DNA from: Mucilaginibacter sp.
GTDB taxonomy: Bacteria > Bacteroidota > Bacteroidia > Sphingobacteriales > Sphingobacteriaceae
Length of the DNA stretch: 16,192 nucleotides
Reading direction: 5' to 3'
Assembly: GCA_025934475.1 (NCBI GenBank)
Contig: JAICXZ010000010.1
Coordinates: forward strand, 1 to 16,192
In this document: in pieces, positions 1 through 7,521 of the stretch
Position numbering within the stretch: the first letter of the stretch is position 1
Layout: each line of letters opens with the position of its first letter
The notes under the pieces: model-generated
The model's database searches: none
What the model was told of the DNA's origin: nothing
The model's input: the letters and a program-made list of their open reading frames with translations, nothing else
Made by a program: the position numbers and the translations under genes

Positions 1-255
1 AAAGCATTTGCGGAATTTATTTTTAGGCAGCAAAACTAAAAAATAACCCAGGTGTTACCAACTAAAGATATTTTATCAAATTTTTTTAAATCTTAATATA
101 AATAAGTAAAATTGCAACGTTATCCTTTAAATATTTCTTGCACTAAAGAAACAAACTAAAATCCACAATACTCATTAAGTTTTGGATGTTGCATAGGCAA
201 GTTGCAAGGTAATTTCTCATAAAAGTATTATTCCTTTTGAACTATTATTTATTCC
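1..255. other. AT-rich leader upstream of rho
   Basis: This stretch has no convincing gene. In frame 1 the first 39 bases read as a short open tail ending KAFAEFIFRQQN and a TAA stop, which could be the C-terminus of a gene lying to the left, but it is too short to identify. The remainder is very AT-rich and presumably holds the rho promoter. The best weak candidate is TTG at 189-191, an 18-base gap, then TAATTTCT at 210-217, resembling the Bacteroidota TTG-N19-TAnnTTTG pattern with mismatches. A second candidate is TCCTTTTG at 232-239, 16 bases before the ATG. No leader peptide or riboswitch fold was recognised. Rho genes in other bacteria are often autoregulated through their leader, but nothing here shows that. 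Confidence 0.4.
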
Positions 256-1887
256 ATGTTTGATACGACTGAATTGAACGACAAGCTCGTTTCAGAGTTG
301 CGCGAGATTGCAAAAAGCTTAGGTATTGCCGAAGCCGATGAACTCAGGAAAGCACAACTTATCGAAAATATAATGCAGCAGCAGCAACTGATTGATGCGG
401 CCCGCGCACAACAGGCGGCTGTCAACAGTAACTATGCTGAAACCAAATCAGCTAACGCACAGGAAGGTGGCGAAAAACAGCGCAAACGTACCCGCACTAC
501 GGTAAAAGCGGCCTCAAGCAGACCGCCAAAGGTTGAGGTACCCCTTGATGATGCCACTTTATTCGATGAACCGGACGACGAAACTTCATCGGCTGAGGAA
601 AATGACGACGAGATTCCATTTACCCCGGTAGCAGAACAAGAACCGGCGCAGGAAGACATCGCTGTTAAAGCTGATGAGCCAGTTGCCGAAGCCAGGCCGC
701 AACGCACTGAGCGCCGTTTCCCCAATGGACAGCCTCAGCAAAAGCAGACTGAACCGGCAATCAATCTTGATTTTGATAATGTGATCGTTAACGAGGGTGT
801 GTTGGAAATTATGCCTGACGGTTACGGTTTCCTTCGCTCATCCGACTATAACTATCTGACTTCTCCGGACGATATTTATGTATCGCAATCGCAAATAAAA
901 TTATTCGGATTAAAAACTGGTGACACTGTTCGTGGCAGCATCCGCCCGCCAAAAGAAGGTGAAAAATACTTCCCATTAGTGCGTGTTGAAGCTATCAATG
1001 GCCGTGGCCCTGCCGAAGTTCGTGATCGTGTACCATTTGATCACCTGACGCCGCTTTTCCCATCTGAGAGATTGGAGCTGTTTACTGATATGGGCAACTA
1101 TTCGACCCGTATCATGGACCTGTTCTCGCCTATCGGTAAAGGTCAGCGCGGATTGATCGTTGCTCAGCCAAAAACCGGTAAAACCATGTTGCTGAAGGAT
1201 GTGGCCAATGCAATAGCCAAGAACCACCCTGAAGTATATTTGATCATCCTGCTGATCGACGAACGTCCTGAAGAGGTTACGGATATGGCTCGCAGCGTAC
1301 GTGCTGAAGTAGTTTCATCTACTTTTGACGAACCGGCTGAGCGTCACGTTAAAATTGCCAACATCGTTCTTGAAAAAGCAAAACGCATGGTTGAGTGCGG
1401 TCACGATGTAGTGATCCTTCTTGACTCTATTACCCGTTTGGCTCGTGCTTACAATACTGTTGCTCCTGCTTCAGGTAAGATATTATCAGGTGGTGTGGAT
1501 GCAAACGCATTACACAAACCAAAACGCTTCTTCGGCGCTGCGCGTAACATCGAGGATGGCGGCTCACTGACCATCATTGCTACAGCGTTGACTGAAACAG
1601 GTTCTAAGATGGATGAGGTGATCTTTGAAGAGTTTAAGGGTACCGGTAACATGGAGCTTCAGCTCGACCGTAAACTGTCGAACAAGCGTATTTTCCCGGC
1701 TATCGATATTACCGCATCAAGTACCCGCCGCGACGATTTACTGCTAGATCGCGAAACATTACAACGCGTTTGGATTTTGCGCAATCACCTTGCCGATATG
1801 AATTCGCAGGAAGCGATGGAATTTTTGCAGGCGCAGATACGCGGCACAAAAACCAACGAGGAATTCCTTATCTCCATGAATTCTTAA
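256..1887 (+). CDS. rho: transcription termination factor Rho
   Basis: This is the hexameric RNA-dependent ATPase/helicase that ends transcription at Rho-dependent sites. Residues about 5-45 form the Rho_N (SAP-like) helical domain. Residues about 48-171 are a low-complexity insertion rich in Gln, Glu, Asp, Pro and Ala. The cold-shock-type RNA-binding domain runs from about 172 to 252. The ATPase core follows, with Walker [16 protein letters not shown] (296-310), Walker [17 protein letters not shown] (D390), the Q/R-loop segment around [15 protein letters not shown], and an arginine-finger region STRRDD (R491-R492). At 543 residues it is well over the about 420 of the E. coli protein, all because of the insertion, which is usual for Bacteroidota Rho. 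The ATG at 256 gives the complete Rho_N domain. The gene appears intact. A 102-base spacer with an inverted repeat separates it from pssA. Confidence 0.98.
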   Translation: MFDTTELNDKLVSELREIAKSLGIAEADELRKAQLIENIMQQQQLIDAARAQQAAVNSNYAETKSANAQEGGEKQRKRTRTTVKAASSRPPKVEVPLDDATLFDEPDDETSSAEENDDEIPFTPVAEQEPAQEDIAVKADEPVAEARPQRTERRFPNGQPQQKQTEPAINLDFDNVIVNEGVLEIMPDGYGFLRSSDYNYLTSPDDIYVSQSQIKLFGLKTGDTVRGSIRPPKEGEKYFPLVRVEAINGRGPAEVRDRVPFDHLTPLFPSERLELFTDMGNYSTRIMDLFSPIGKGQRGLIVAQPKTGKTMLLKDVANAIAKNHPEVYLIILLIDERPEEVTDMARSVRAEVVSSTFDEPAERHVKIANIVLEKAKRMVECGHDVVILLDSITRLARAYNTVAPASGKILSGGVDANALHKPKRFFGAARNIEDGGSLTIIATALTETGSKMDEVIFEEFKGTGNMELQLDRKLSNKRIFPAIDITASSTRRDDLLLDRETLQRVWILRNHLADMNSQEAMEFLQAQIRGTKTNEEFLISMNS

Positions 1888-1904
1888 TACCTTTGGCAAC
1901 CTAT

Positions 1905-1967
1905 AGATCATGGTTCATAGTTCATAGTAAATTTTTTCATGAACTACGACCTATGAACCGTGAACTA
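1905..1967. repeat. TTCATAG-type inverted quasi-repeat, rho-pssA spacer
   Basis: The phrase TTCATAG occurs twice in tandem at 1914-1927. The segment 1909-1920 (catggttcatag) pairs with 1951-1962 (ctatgaaccgtg) as a 12-bp stem with one G-U wobble and a 30-base loop. The loop carries a further ATGAACTAC (1939-1947) that can pair with the left phrases instead. No U-run follows, so it does not look like a standard intrinsic terminator. The same phrases recur at 5677-5792 between sppA and polX, so this is probably a dispersed intergenic element. Confidence 0.7.
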
Positions 1968-1989
1968 AAGAGGTTGTGCCTTTGGCTAA

Positions 1990-2721
1990 ATGATGAAAAA
2001 ACGTATTAAGAAACACGTCCCTAACGCCATCACCTGTGCAAATCTGTTTAGTGGTTGTGTAGGTATCGTATTCGCTTTCCAGGAAAACCTGACCTTTGCA
2101 GCCTACGCCTTGTTCCTGGCAGCTATTTTCGATTTCTTTGACGGCTTCGCTTCCCGTGTCCTGCAATCATTTTCGGGTATTGGGAAAGATCTTGATTCTC
2201 TGGCTGATATGGTAAGCTTTGGCTTTCTTCCATCGGCTATACTTTATGAGTTGTTTCTTGAGGCGACGCAAAGGGCGAACGTGAGCCCGTATATCAGTTT
2301 TGCAGCATTTCTCATTTCGGTTTTCTCTGCTTTGAGGCTGGCAAAATTCAATAACGACACCCGCCAGGCTGAAAGTTTTATCGGTTTACCAACACCTGCA
2401 AATGCTATCCTGATCGCATCATTGCCGATGATTCTTAACCATCATAAAAGCTTTGATCCCTTTATCTTAAACCCCTGGGGGCTGAGTGTATTTACAGTGG
2501 TGATGTGCGCACTGTTGGTAGCCGAAATACCGATGATGTCGCTCAAGTTCAAGAACGCCGATCTGCATAAGAACATTTATCGTTATTTGCTGCTGCTATT
2601 CGCGGCTATATTGATACTTTTTTTTAAATTTACCGCCGTTCCGGTGATCATATTCATATACATCACCCTATCGATAATTCAATACAAATTCTCTAATGAC
2701 AAAGTTCCAAGCCGAAATTGA
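1990..2721 (+). CDS. pssA: CDP-diacylglycerol--serine O-phosphatidyltransferase
   Basis: This integral membrane enzyme transfers a phosphatidyl group from CDP-diacylglycerol to serine, the committed step towards phosphatidylethanolamine. The CDP-alcohol phosphotransferase signature is clear: D48, D51-G52, R56, G65, D69 and D73 fit the D-x2-DG-x2-AR-x8-G-x3-D-x3-D spacing. The residue before R56 is serine (S55), where the family consensus has alanine. Several hydrophobic segments follow to the C-terminus (about 90-112, 133-150, 160-178, 198-235), as expected for a multi-pass protein. The length of 243 is normal for the bacterial type-II enzyme. Two consecutive ATG codons (1990 and 1993) are both possible starts. 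A -7-like TGCCTTTG lies at 1977-1984. The 3' end overlaps purS by 26 bases in another frame. Confidence 0.93.
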   Translation: MMKKRIKKHVPNAITCANLFSGCVGIVFAFQENLTFAAYALFLAAIFDFFDGFASRVLQSFSGIGKDLDSLADMVSFGFLPSAILYELFLEATQRANVSPYISFAAFLISVFSALRLAKFNNDTRQAESFIGLPTPANAILIASLPMILNHHKSFDPFILNPWGLSVFTVVMCALLVAEIPMMSLKFKNADLHKNIYRYLLLLFAAILILFFKFTAVPVIIFIYITLSIIQYKFSNDKVPSRN

Positions 2722-2950
2722 CGTAATGCCAAAAAAGGAAATTCTTGACCCGCAAGGCAAAGCAGTTACGGGCAGTATGAAAAACCTGGGCCTCACCGAA
2801 ATACACAACGTTCGCATCGGAAAACATGTTTCCCTCGAAATAGAAGCGGACAATGAAGAAGCGGCGCACGCAAAGGTGGAACAAGCGTGCAAAAGCCTGC
2901 TGGCTAACCTCATTATGGAAAGCTATAGCTTTAAAATAGAGAAAATTTAA
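2696..2950 (+). CDS. purS: phosphoribosylformylglycinamidine synthase subunit PurS
   Basis: This is the small subunit of the three-part FGAM synthase (PurL-PurQ-PurS), which converts FGAR to FGAM with glutamine in purine synthesis. PurS bridges the glutaminase and synthetase subunits. The 84-residue length, the start MTKFQAEIDVMPKKEILDPQG, the central NVRIGKHVSLEIEA strand and the C-terminal NLIMESYSFKIEKI match the family. The 2696 ATG is chosen because it supplies the first beta-strand that PurS proteins need; the internal ATG at 2726 would remove it. This start makes purS overlap the end of pssA by 26 bases, suggesting co-transcription and possibly coupled translation. Its TAA stop shares bases with the stop of the converging Hpt gene. 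No purL or purQ is in the window. Confidence 0.93.
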   Translation: MTKFQAEIDVMPKKEILDPQGKAVTGSMKNLGLTEIHNVRIGKHVSLEIEADNEEAAHAKVEQACKSLLANLIMESYSFKIEKI

Positions 2951-3315
2951 AGTTCAGCCTCTTTCTCTGCTTTAACGCGGGTAAGCTCGCCGATATTGGT
3001 GCGGATGATTTCGTTTGCCTGCGCAAATTTGCCGGCTATAGCAGCTGGATCATTGCCTCCCGCCTTGCAAAGCGTTTCTATTTCCTGAAGTAATTCCTGC
3101 GAAATAAGCATTCCAAAAAAGCCCATTGAAGGCTTTAATTTGTGCGCCGAAGCTGCAGCTGCAGGCCAATCGGATGTATTAATAGCAGCACCAATGCTGT
3201 CGAGCATTTCGGGCGCCTGCTGCAAAAGCATGTCTATAGATTCGATAACGAACTCATTACTGCCGTCCGCAATTTCGTATAAAAAAGTAAGATCAAGATC
3301 CTGGGTCACTGACAA
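2947..3315 (-). CDS. stand-alone Hpt (histidine phosphotransfer) domain protein
   Basis: This is a single-domain phosphorelay carrier of 122 residues, probably cytoplasmic, made of an amphipathic four-helix bundle. The phospho-accepting histidine is H58 in the segment SAHKLKPSMGFFG, which matches the Hpt signature HxLK with the Pro and downstream Gly common in Bacteroidota versions. There is no kinase or receiver domain attached and no two-component gene nearby, so its partner is unknown; hybrid histidine kinases elsewhere are the likely donors. No ATG is available: the frame can begin at TTG (3315) or GTG (3309), and an in-frame TGA lies just upstream. A perfect -7-like TAATTTTG is present on the minus strand at 3342-3335, overlapping the folK stop, so it may have its own promoter as well as reading through from folK. 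The last residues are a charged Lys/Glu tail. Confidence 0.85.
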   Translation of the reverse strand: MSVTQDLDLTFLYEIADGSNEFVIESIDMLLQQAPEMLDSIGAAINTSDWPAAAASAHKLKPSMGFFGMLISQELLQEIETLCKAGGNDPAAIAGKFAQANEIIRTNIGELTRVKAEKEAEL

Positions 3316-3334
3316 TAGGAGTTTATAAGCGATT

Positions 3335-3342
3335 CAAAATTA
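3335..3342 (-). promoter_or_regulatory. candidate -7 element for the Hpt gene
   Basis: The minus strand reads TAATTTTG, a full match to the Bacteroidota TAnnTTTG -7 motif. It overlaps the folK stop codon and lies about 20 bases before the TTG start of the Hpt gene. No TTG is seen at the expected -33 distance, so the call rests on one box only. Confidence 0.35.
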
Positions 3343-3819
3343 TAATTTTTTTACGTGTAAGTTGCTTTTAAGTTCCGTTTTTAACTCAAAAATATGCTTA
3401 CCCAGTAACGGGTGTACAAAATCCGGCGCTATTTCTGCCAGTGGAGCCAGCGTGAACATACGGTTATGCAACTGGGGATGCGGCACTACAAGGTTTGGCT
3501 CGTCGATAATATCGCTTCCATAAAACAGAATATCGATATCAATAATACGTGAACCCCACTTTACTTCCCGCTTTCGCCCCATCATAAGTTCAATATTCAA
3601 TATTTTTTTGAGGATCGTATCGGCGGGGAGTTCAGTTTTAATACAGACAACCTGGTTTAAATAATCAGGTTCATCAGTTTTGCCCCACGATTGCGTTTCA
3701 TACAAGGATGAGGCTACGGATACCGGCGCGACCTCCTCTTCTATCAGATTAATTGCTTGTCGCAAATAGCCCTGCCTATCGCCCAAATTACTGCCTAGCA
3801 GTAAATAAACATCAATCAT
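3340..3819 (-). CDS. folK: 2-amino-4-hydroxy-6-hydroxymethyldihydropteridine diphosphokinase (HPPK)
   Basis: This enzyme transfers pyrophosphate from ATP to 6-hydroxymethyl-7,8-dihydropterin in folate synthesis. The N-terminal strand VYLLLGSNLGDR is the family's opening motif. The catalytic segment WGSRIIDIDILFYG contains R91 and the two magnesium-binding aspartates D94 and D96. The downstream VPHPQLHNRMFTLAPLAEI is the second HPPK signature. The length of 159 residues is standard for the monofunctional enzyme; there is no fusion to folP or folB. The start is an ATG at 3819, preceded by an AATATTTG sequence that could be a degenerate -7 box. It lies 24 bases upstream of the Hpt gene on the same strand and is divergent from sppA, which begins 88 bases away. 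Confidence 0.96.
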   Translation of the reverse strand: MIDVYLLLGSNLGDRQGYLRQAINLIEEEVAPVSVASSLYETQSWGKTDEPDYLNQVVCIKTELPADTILKKILNIELMMGRKREVKWGSRIIDIDILFYGSDIIDEPNLVVPHPQLHNRMFTLAPLAEIAPDFVHPLLGKHIFELKTELKSNLHVKKL

Positions 3820-3873
3820 TGTTGTAACAAATATTATAGATTTGGCTCTTAATATTATACGTTAGCGAATTGC

Positions 3874-3881
3874 TAATTTTG
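3874..3881 (+). promoter_or_regulatory. candidate -7 element for sppA
   Basis: TAATTTTG is a complete match to TAnnTTTG, placed 26 bases before the sppA ATG, giving a predicted leader of about 20 bases. The nearest upstream TTTG (3841-3844) is about 29 bases away, longer than the usual 19-21, so the -33 box is not supported. Confidence 0.4.
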
Positions 3882-3907
3882 CATAGATATAAAGTTTAAC
3901 ATAGTTA

Positions 3908-5677
3908 ATGAAACAATTCTTCAAATTTGTTTTCGCCTCGATGGTTGGTTTCTTTCTTACAAGCCTTATCATTGGCGGGATAGTGGTGCTCCTTATTATT
4001 GGACTGATAGCGGCGGCAGGCAGCGAAAAACAAGTTGAGGTAGACCCCAATTCAATAATTCATATCAATTTTACGAACTCCATTCCGGAACGTACCCCTC
4101 GCAAAAGTCCACTCGATTTATTGGGTTTGGAAGAAAACAAGACTATTGGGTTGAATGACATACTGGCCAATATCAAAAGGGCCAAAAACGACTCAAACAT
4201 AAAAGGCATTTTCCTGGACGAAAGCTACATGCTATCGGGCCAGGCGACCACCGAAGAGATACGTAATGCATTGATTGACTTCAAAAAATCAGGCAAATTT
4301 GTAATAGCCTATTCCGAAATTTATACCCAGGGCTTCTATTACTTAGCTTCGGTTGCGGACAAGGTTTACATTAACCCTAAAGGGATTTTTGAATTTAAAG
4401 GCTTTAGTTCGCAGATATCCTTTTTTAAGGGGGCACTGGACAAATTAGGAATAGAAGCCCAGGTGATCAAGGTTGGTACCTACAAAAGTGCTGTTGAGCC
4501 TTTTATATTGACCAAAATGAGCGACGCCAATCGCATGCAGGTTAACTCATACATGGGCTCGTTGTATGATCACTTTTTGACCGGAATAAGCCAGGCCCGC
4601 CATATAAGCAAAGATTCACTTTTCGATATTGCCAATAATTTAAAAATCCAGTTTCCAGAGGATGCGCTGAAGTATAAATTGGTAGACGGCTTGAAATATC
4701 GCGACGAAGTGCTGGACGAGCTAAAGAGTCGCACGGATGTTGGCGAAAAATCCGATCTGCATGATGTAGAGCTTGCTGACTACACCGGAAGCAGCAATAA
4801 GCCTGAAAAGAAAGAATCAAAGAACCATATCGCTATTATTTATGCTTCTGGTGAAATAACCGGCGGCGATGGTGACGACAATACTATCGGTTCCGACAAG
4901 ATATCTGAAGCGCTCCGCAAAGCCAGGCTGGATGATAAAGTTAAAGCTGTTGTTCTGCGCGTTAACTCGCCGGGAGGTAGTTCACTGGCGTCGGATGTGA
5001 TCTGGCGGGAAGTTTACCTGACCAAAAAAGTAAAACCGATCATCGTTTCAATGGGCGATTTAGCAGCGTCAGGAGGGTATTATATCTCTTGTGCTGCGGA
5101 TTCGATCATTGCCGAACCCAATACCATAACAGGTTCTATCGGCATCTTCGCCATCATTCCTAACTTCCAGAAATTACTCAATGACAAGCTGGGTATTACC
5201 TTCGATGGTGCAAAAACGGGTAAATATGCCGACCTGGGAGACGTTACACGACCGCTCTCACCCGAAGAAAGAGCCATTCTGCAAAACAGCGTCAACCGCG
5301 GATACGACGAGTTCACCAAAGCTGTAGCCGACGGCCGCCATAAAACACAAGCTTACATCAACAGCATCGGACAGGGGCGTGTATGGACCGGCGAACAGGC
5401 CATCAAAATTGGCCTGGTTGACCGTTTGGGAAATATTAATGACGCCATCAAATCAGCTGCTAAGAAAGCCGGCGTCAAAAATTACGAGGTTGATGCTTAT
5501 CCTGAGCAAAAAGGTTTATTCAGCAAAATGGGTAACAATTTGAGCGAGGAGATGCACACCAGGGCAGTAAAATCTGAGCTCGGCGAAAATTATGTGTACT
5601 ACGAGCAGCTAAAAAATCTCACCAAAATGCTGCGCACACCGCAAATGCGTATGCCGTACGATGTGGTGATTCATTAA
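3908..5677 (+). CDS. sppA: signal peptide peptidase SppA, 67-kDa type
   Basis: This membrane-bound serine/lysine protease degrades cleaved signal peptides. An N-terminal membrane anchor spans about residues 6-38 (VGFFLTSLIIGGIVVLLIIG in the middle). Two tandem S49/ClpP-like folds follow. The catalytic lysine is K193 in KVGTYKSAVEPF of the first repeat, and the nucleophilic serine is S388 in GDLAASGGYYISC of the second, matching the K209/S409 dyad of E. coli. Further signatures are VLRVNSPGGSSLASD, ITGSIGIFA and RVWTGEQAIKIGLVDRLG. The length of 589 is close to the two-repeat family average. The ATG at 3908 immediately precedes the positively charged KQFFKF and the anchor. It is divergent from folK and is followed by a 137-base spacer with repeats before the PolX-like gene. 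Confidence 0.96.
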   Translation: MKQFFKFVFASMVGFFLTSLIIGGIVVLLIIGLIAAAGSEKQVEVDPNSIIHINFTNSIPERTPRKSPLDLLGLEENKTIGLNDILANIKRAKNDSNIKGIFLDESYMLSGQATTEEIRNALIDFKKSGKFVIAYSEIYTQGFYYLASVADKVYINPKGIFEFKGFSSQISFFKGALDKLGIEAQVIKVGTYKSAVEPFILTKMSDANRMQVNSYMGSLYDHFLTGISQARHISKDSLFDIANNLKIQFPEDALKYKLVDGLKYRDEVLDELKSRTDVGEKSDLHDVELADYTGSSNKPEKKESKNHIAIIYASGEITGGDGDDNTIGSDKISEALRKARLDDKVKAVVLRVNSPGGSSLASDVIWREVYLTKKVKPIIVSMGDLAASGGYYISCAADSIIAEPNTITGSIGIFAIIPNFQKLLNDKLGITFDGAKTGKYADLGDVTRPLSPEERAILQNSVNRGYDEFTKAVADGRHKTQAYINSIGQGRVWTGEQAIKIGLVDRLGNINDAIKSAAKKAGVKNYEVDAYPEQKGLFSKMGNNLSEEMHTRAVKSELGENYVYYEQLKNLTKMLRTPQMRMPYDVVIH

Positions 5678-5792
5678 GATCATAGTTCACAGATCATAGT
5701 TCATAGTTGATCGTAATTTAGTTCGACAATCAACCGCTATTTTGAACTTGAGCAGAATTTGCCGCGAACAATGAACCATGAACTACAAACTA
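5677..5792. repeat. TTCATAG-type quasi-repeat, sppA-polX spacer
   Basis: AGATCATAGTTCA is repeated at 5677-5689 and 5691-5703, followed directly by another CATAGTT. On the right, 5769-5786 carries ATGAACC and ATGAACTAC, the reverse-complement phrases. Segment 5697-5711 can pair with the complement of 5770-5784 at 13 of 15 positions, with a loop of about 58 bases. The phrases are the same as those at 1905-1967, although the right-arm phrases come in swapped order, which speaks for an evolving dispersed repeat rather than a simple duplication. Confidence 0.7.
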
Positions 5793-5796
5793 TTCG

Positions 5797-5804
5797 TACT
5801 TTTG
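5797..5804 (+). promoter_or_regulatory. candidate -7 element for the PolX/heptose operon
   Basis: TACTTTTG fully matches TAnnTTTG and sits 10 bases before the ATG at 5815, which would give a leader of only a few bases. The same 10-base spacing is seen before tgt. No TTG lies at the expected -33 distance, and the repeat element at 5677-5792 ends immediately upstream. Confidence 0.42.
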
Positions 5805-5814
5805 GGCTCGATCC

Positions 5815-7521
5815 ATGGAAAATAAACCGATAGCCCGCACGCTCCGCCTTTTATCCCAGTTAATGGAACTGCATGACGAGAATCCGTTCAAGATCAAGTC
5901 ATTGGCCAATGCTGCGTTTAAGGTGGACAAGCTTCCCTTCCCCATTGCTAAGAAAAGCCTGGCGGAGATAGAGAAGATCGACGGCATCGGAAAAAGTACT
6001 GCAACCAAAATCGTGGAGCTAATTGAAACGGGCCATATTACCGATATGCAAACCCTGCTTGACAAGACGCCGGAAGGTATTGTCGAGATGCTGGGTATCA
6101 AGGGTATCGGCCCGAAGAAAATTGTGACGATATGGAAGGAGCTGGGCATCGAAACCGTTGGCGAGCTTTATTATGCTTGTAACGAGAACCGCCTGATTGA
6201 AGCTAAAGGCTTCGGGCTTAAAACCCAGGAGGAAATTGCCAGGATCATCGAATTTAAGATGGCCAGCAATGGCAAGTTCCTGTATGCCCGCATTGAATCG
6301 GAAGCCAATGAGCTTTTCCACAAGTTTAAGAAGCTGCTGCCAGATGCCTTATTAAGCTTTACCGGAGAATACCGGCGTTGTGCAGAAATCATAACAGAAC
6401 TTTCGTTCTTAGTTGGAACAACAAACGTAGCAACTGCAATTGATTCTTTGGCCAAAGCGGAATTATTAAAGGATACCGCAACCACAGATCAGGGCTTAAC
6501 TGGCGAGACGGAAAACGGTTTACTGGTTAAAATCTCGGTCGTCCTGGCGAGTTTATTTTATAGTGAACTTTTCAAACAAACGGGAACCAGCGAGTTTATC
6601 AAGGCCATTTCTCCAAAAATCGAAAATCATATTGCAGACGCAGAAAGCGAAGATCAGATATTTGAAAGAGCCGGCCTCGAATTCATGCTACCTGAACTCC
6701 GTGAGGATGATACTTTTATCGGGAAAGCGGCGGCTCAGGCTTTGCCAACACTAATCACTTATGCTGACCTCAAAGGCACCTTGCATAACCACAGTACCTG
6801 GAGCGACGGCGTGCACACGCTGGAGGAAATGGCGCTTTACTGCCGTGATGAGCTCAAATTGGAGTACCTGGGCATTTGCGATCACAGCAGAAGCGCGTTT
6901 TATGCTAAAGGACTTGAAATAGAGCGCGTTTTGCAGCAGCACGAAGAGATAGATCATCTGAATAAAAAGTTGGTTGGCTTTCATATTTTTAAAGGAATAG
7001 AGTCGGACATTCTGGGCGACGGCTCACTCGATTACCCCGAAGAGATATTGCAACGCTTCGATTTCATTGTGGCCTCGGTTCACTCCAACTTAAAAATGGA
7101 TAGGGAAAAAGCTACGACGCGTGTTATTAAAGCCGTCGAAAATCCGTATACTACTATATTGGGGCACCCAACCGGCAGGCTATTGCTGAGTAGAAAAGGT
7201 TACGAATTGGATTTCGAAAAAGTAATTGACGCCTGCTCGGCCAATGGCGTAGTTATCGAAGTTAACGCTAACCCACTTCGGCTCGACCTCGACTGGCGCT
7301 GGCATCAATATGCCCTTAACAAAGGCGTAAAATTGTCAATCAACCCTGACGCACACCGCAAAGAGGGCTTTTTGGATATGCACTATGGCGTTTTGGCTGC
7401 CCGGAAAGGCGGTTTATATAAGGAAATGTGCCTCAATGCCCTTTCCCTGGAAGAAATCAAAAAAGTTTTCGAATTAAAGAAAAACAAAACATTAAACCAT
7501 TCGACCGTTCAACAAGGATAA
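5815..7521 (+). CDS. polX: PolX-like protein with PHP domain and degenerate polymerase site
   Basis: PolX proteins combine a family-X polymerase with a PHP nuclease for base-excision repair. Residues about 1-150 carry helix-hairpin-helix DNA-binding motifs (IDGIGKSTATKI, IKGIGPKKIVTI, AKGFGLKTQEEI). The polymerase palm follows but looks inactive. The catalytic motif expected as GSxRRxxExxGDxD reads GEYRRCAEIITELS (184-197), so the paired aspartates are E195 and S197. The third aspartate position appears as K239 in GLLVKISVV. The PHP domain (about 318-550) keeps all nine metal-ligand positions: H324, H326, D331, H357, E396, H423, H451, D512 and H514. The protein is therefore probably a metal-dependent phosphoesterase or nuclease that still binds DNA. 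Length (568) is normal for PolX, with no frameshift. It precedes hldA by 36 bases. Confidence 0.88.
   Translation: MENKPIARTLRLLSQLMELHDENPFKIKSLANAAFKVDKLPFPIAKKSLAEIEKIDGIGKSTATKIVELIETGHITDMQTLLDKTPEGIVEMLGIKGIGPKKIVTIWKELGIETVGELYYACNENRLIEAKGFGLKTQEEIARIIEFKMASNGKFLYARIESEANELFHKFKKLLPDALLSFTGEYRRCAEIITELSFLVGTTNVATAIDSLAKAELLKDTATTDQGLTGETENGLLVKISVVLASLFYSELFKQTGTSEFIKAISPKIENHIADAESEDQIFERAGLEFMLPELREDDTFIGKAAAQALPTLITYADLKGTLHNHSTWSDGVHTLEEMALYCRDELKLEYLGICDHSRSAFYAKGLEIERVLQQHEEIDHLNKKLVGFHIFKGIESDILGDGSLDYPEEILQRFDFIVASVHSNLKMDREKATTRVIKAVENPYTTILGHPTGRLLLSRKGYELDFEKVIDACSANGVVIEVNANPLRLDLDWRWHQYALNKGVKLSINPDAHRKEGFLDMHYGVLAARKGGLYKEMCLNALSLEEIKKVFELKKNKTLNHSTVQQG

Noticed and set aside
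432..725. Serine-rich open frame on the minus strand within rho
   Set aside because: It is a mirror of the low-complexity insertion of Rho, with no domain or start context.
1905..1967. rho terminator hairpin
   Set aside because: The loop is long, no U-tract follows and the next gene begins only 23 bases later.
5815..7521. PolX-like gene as a frameshifted pseudogene
   Set aside because: The frame is open throughout, helix-hairpin-helix motifs and all PHP ligands are intact; only point changes affect the polymerase site.
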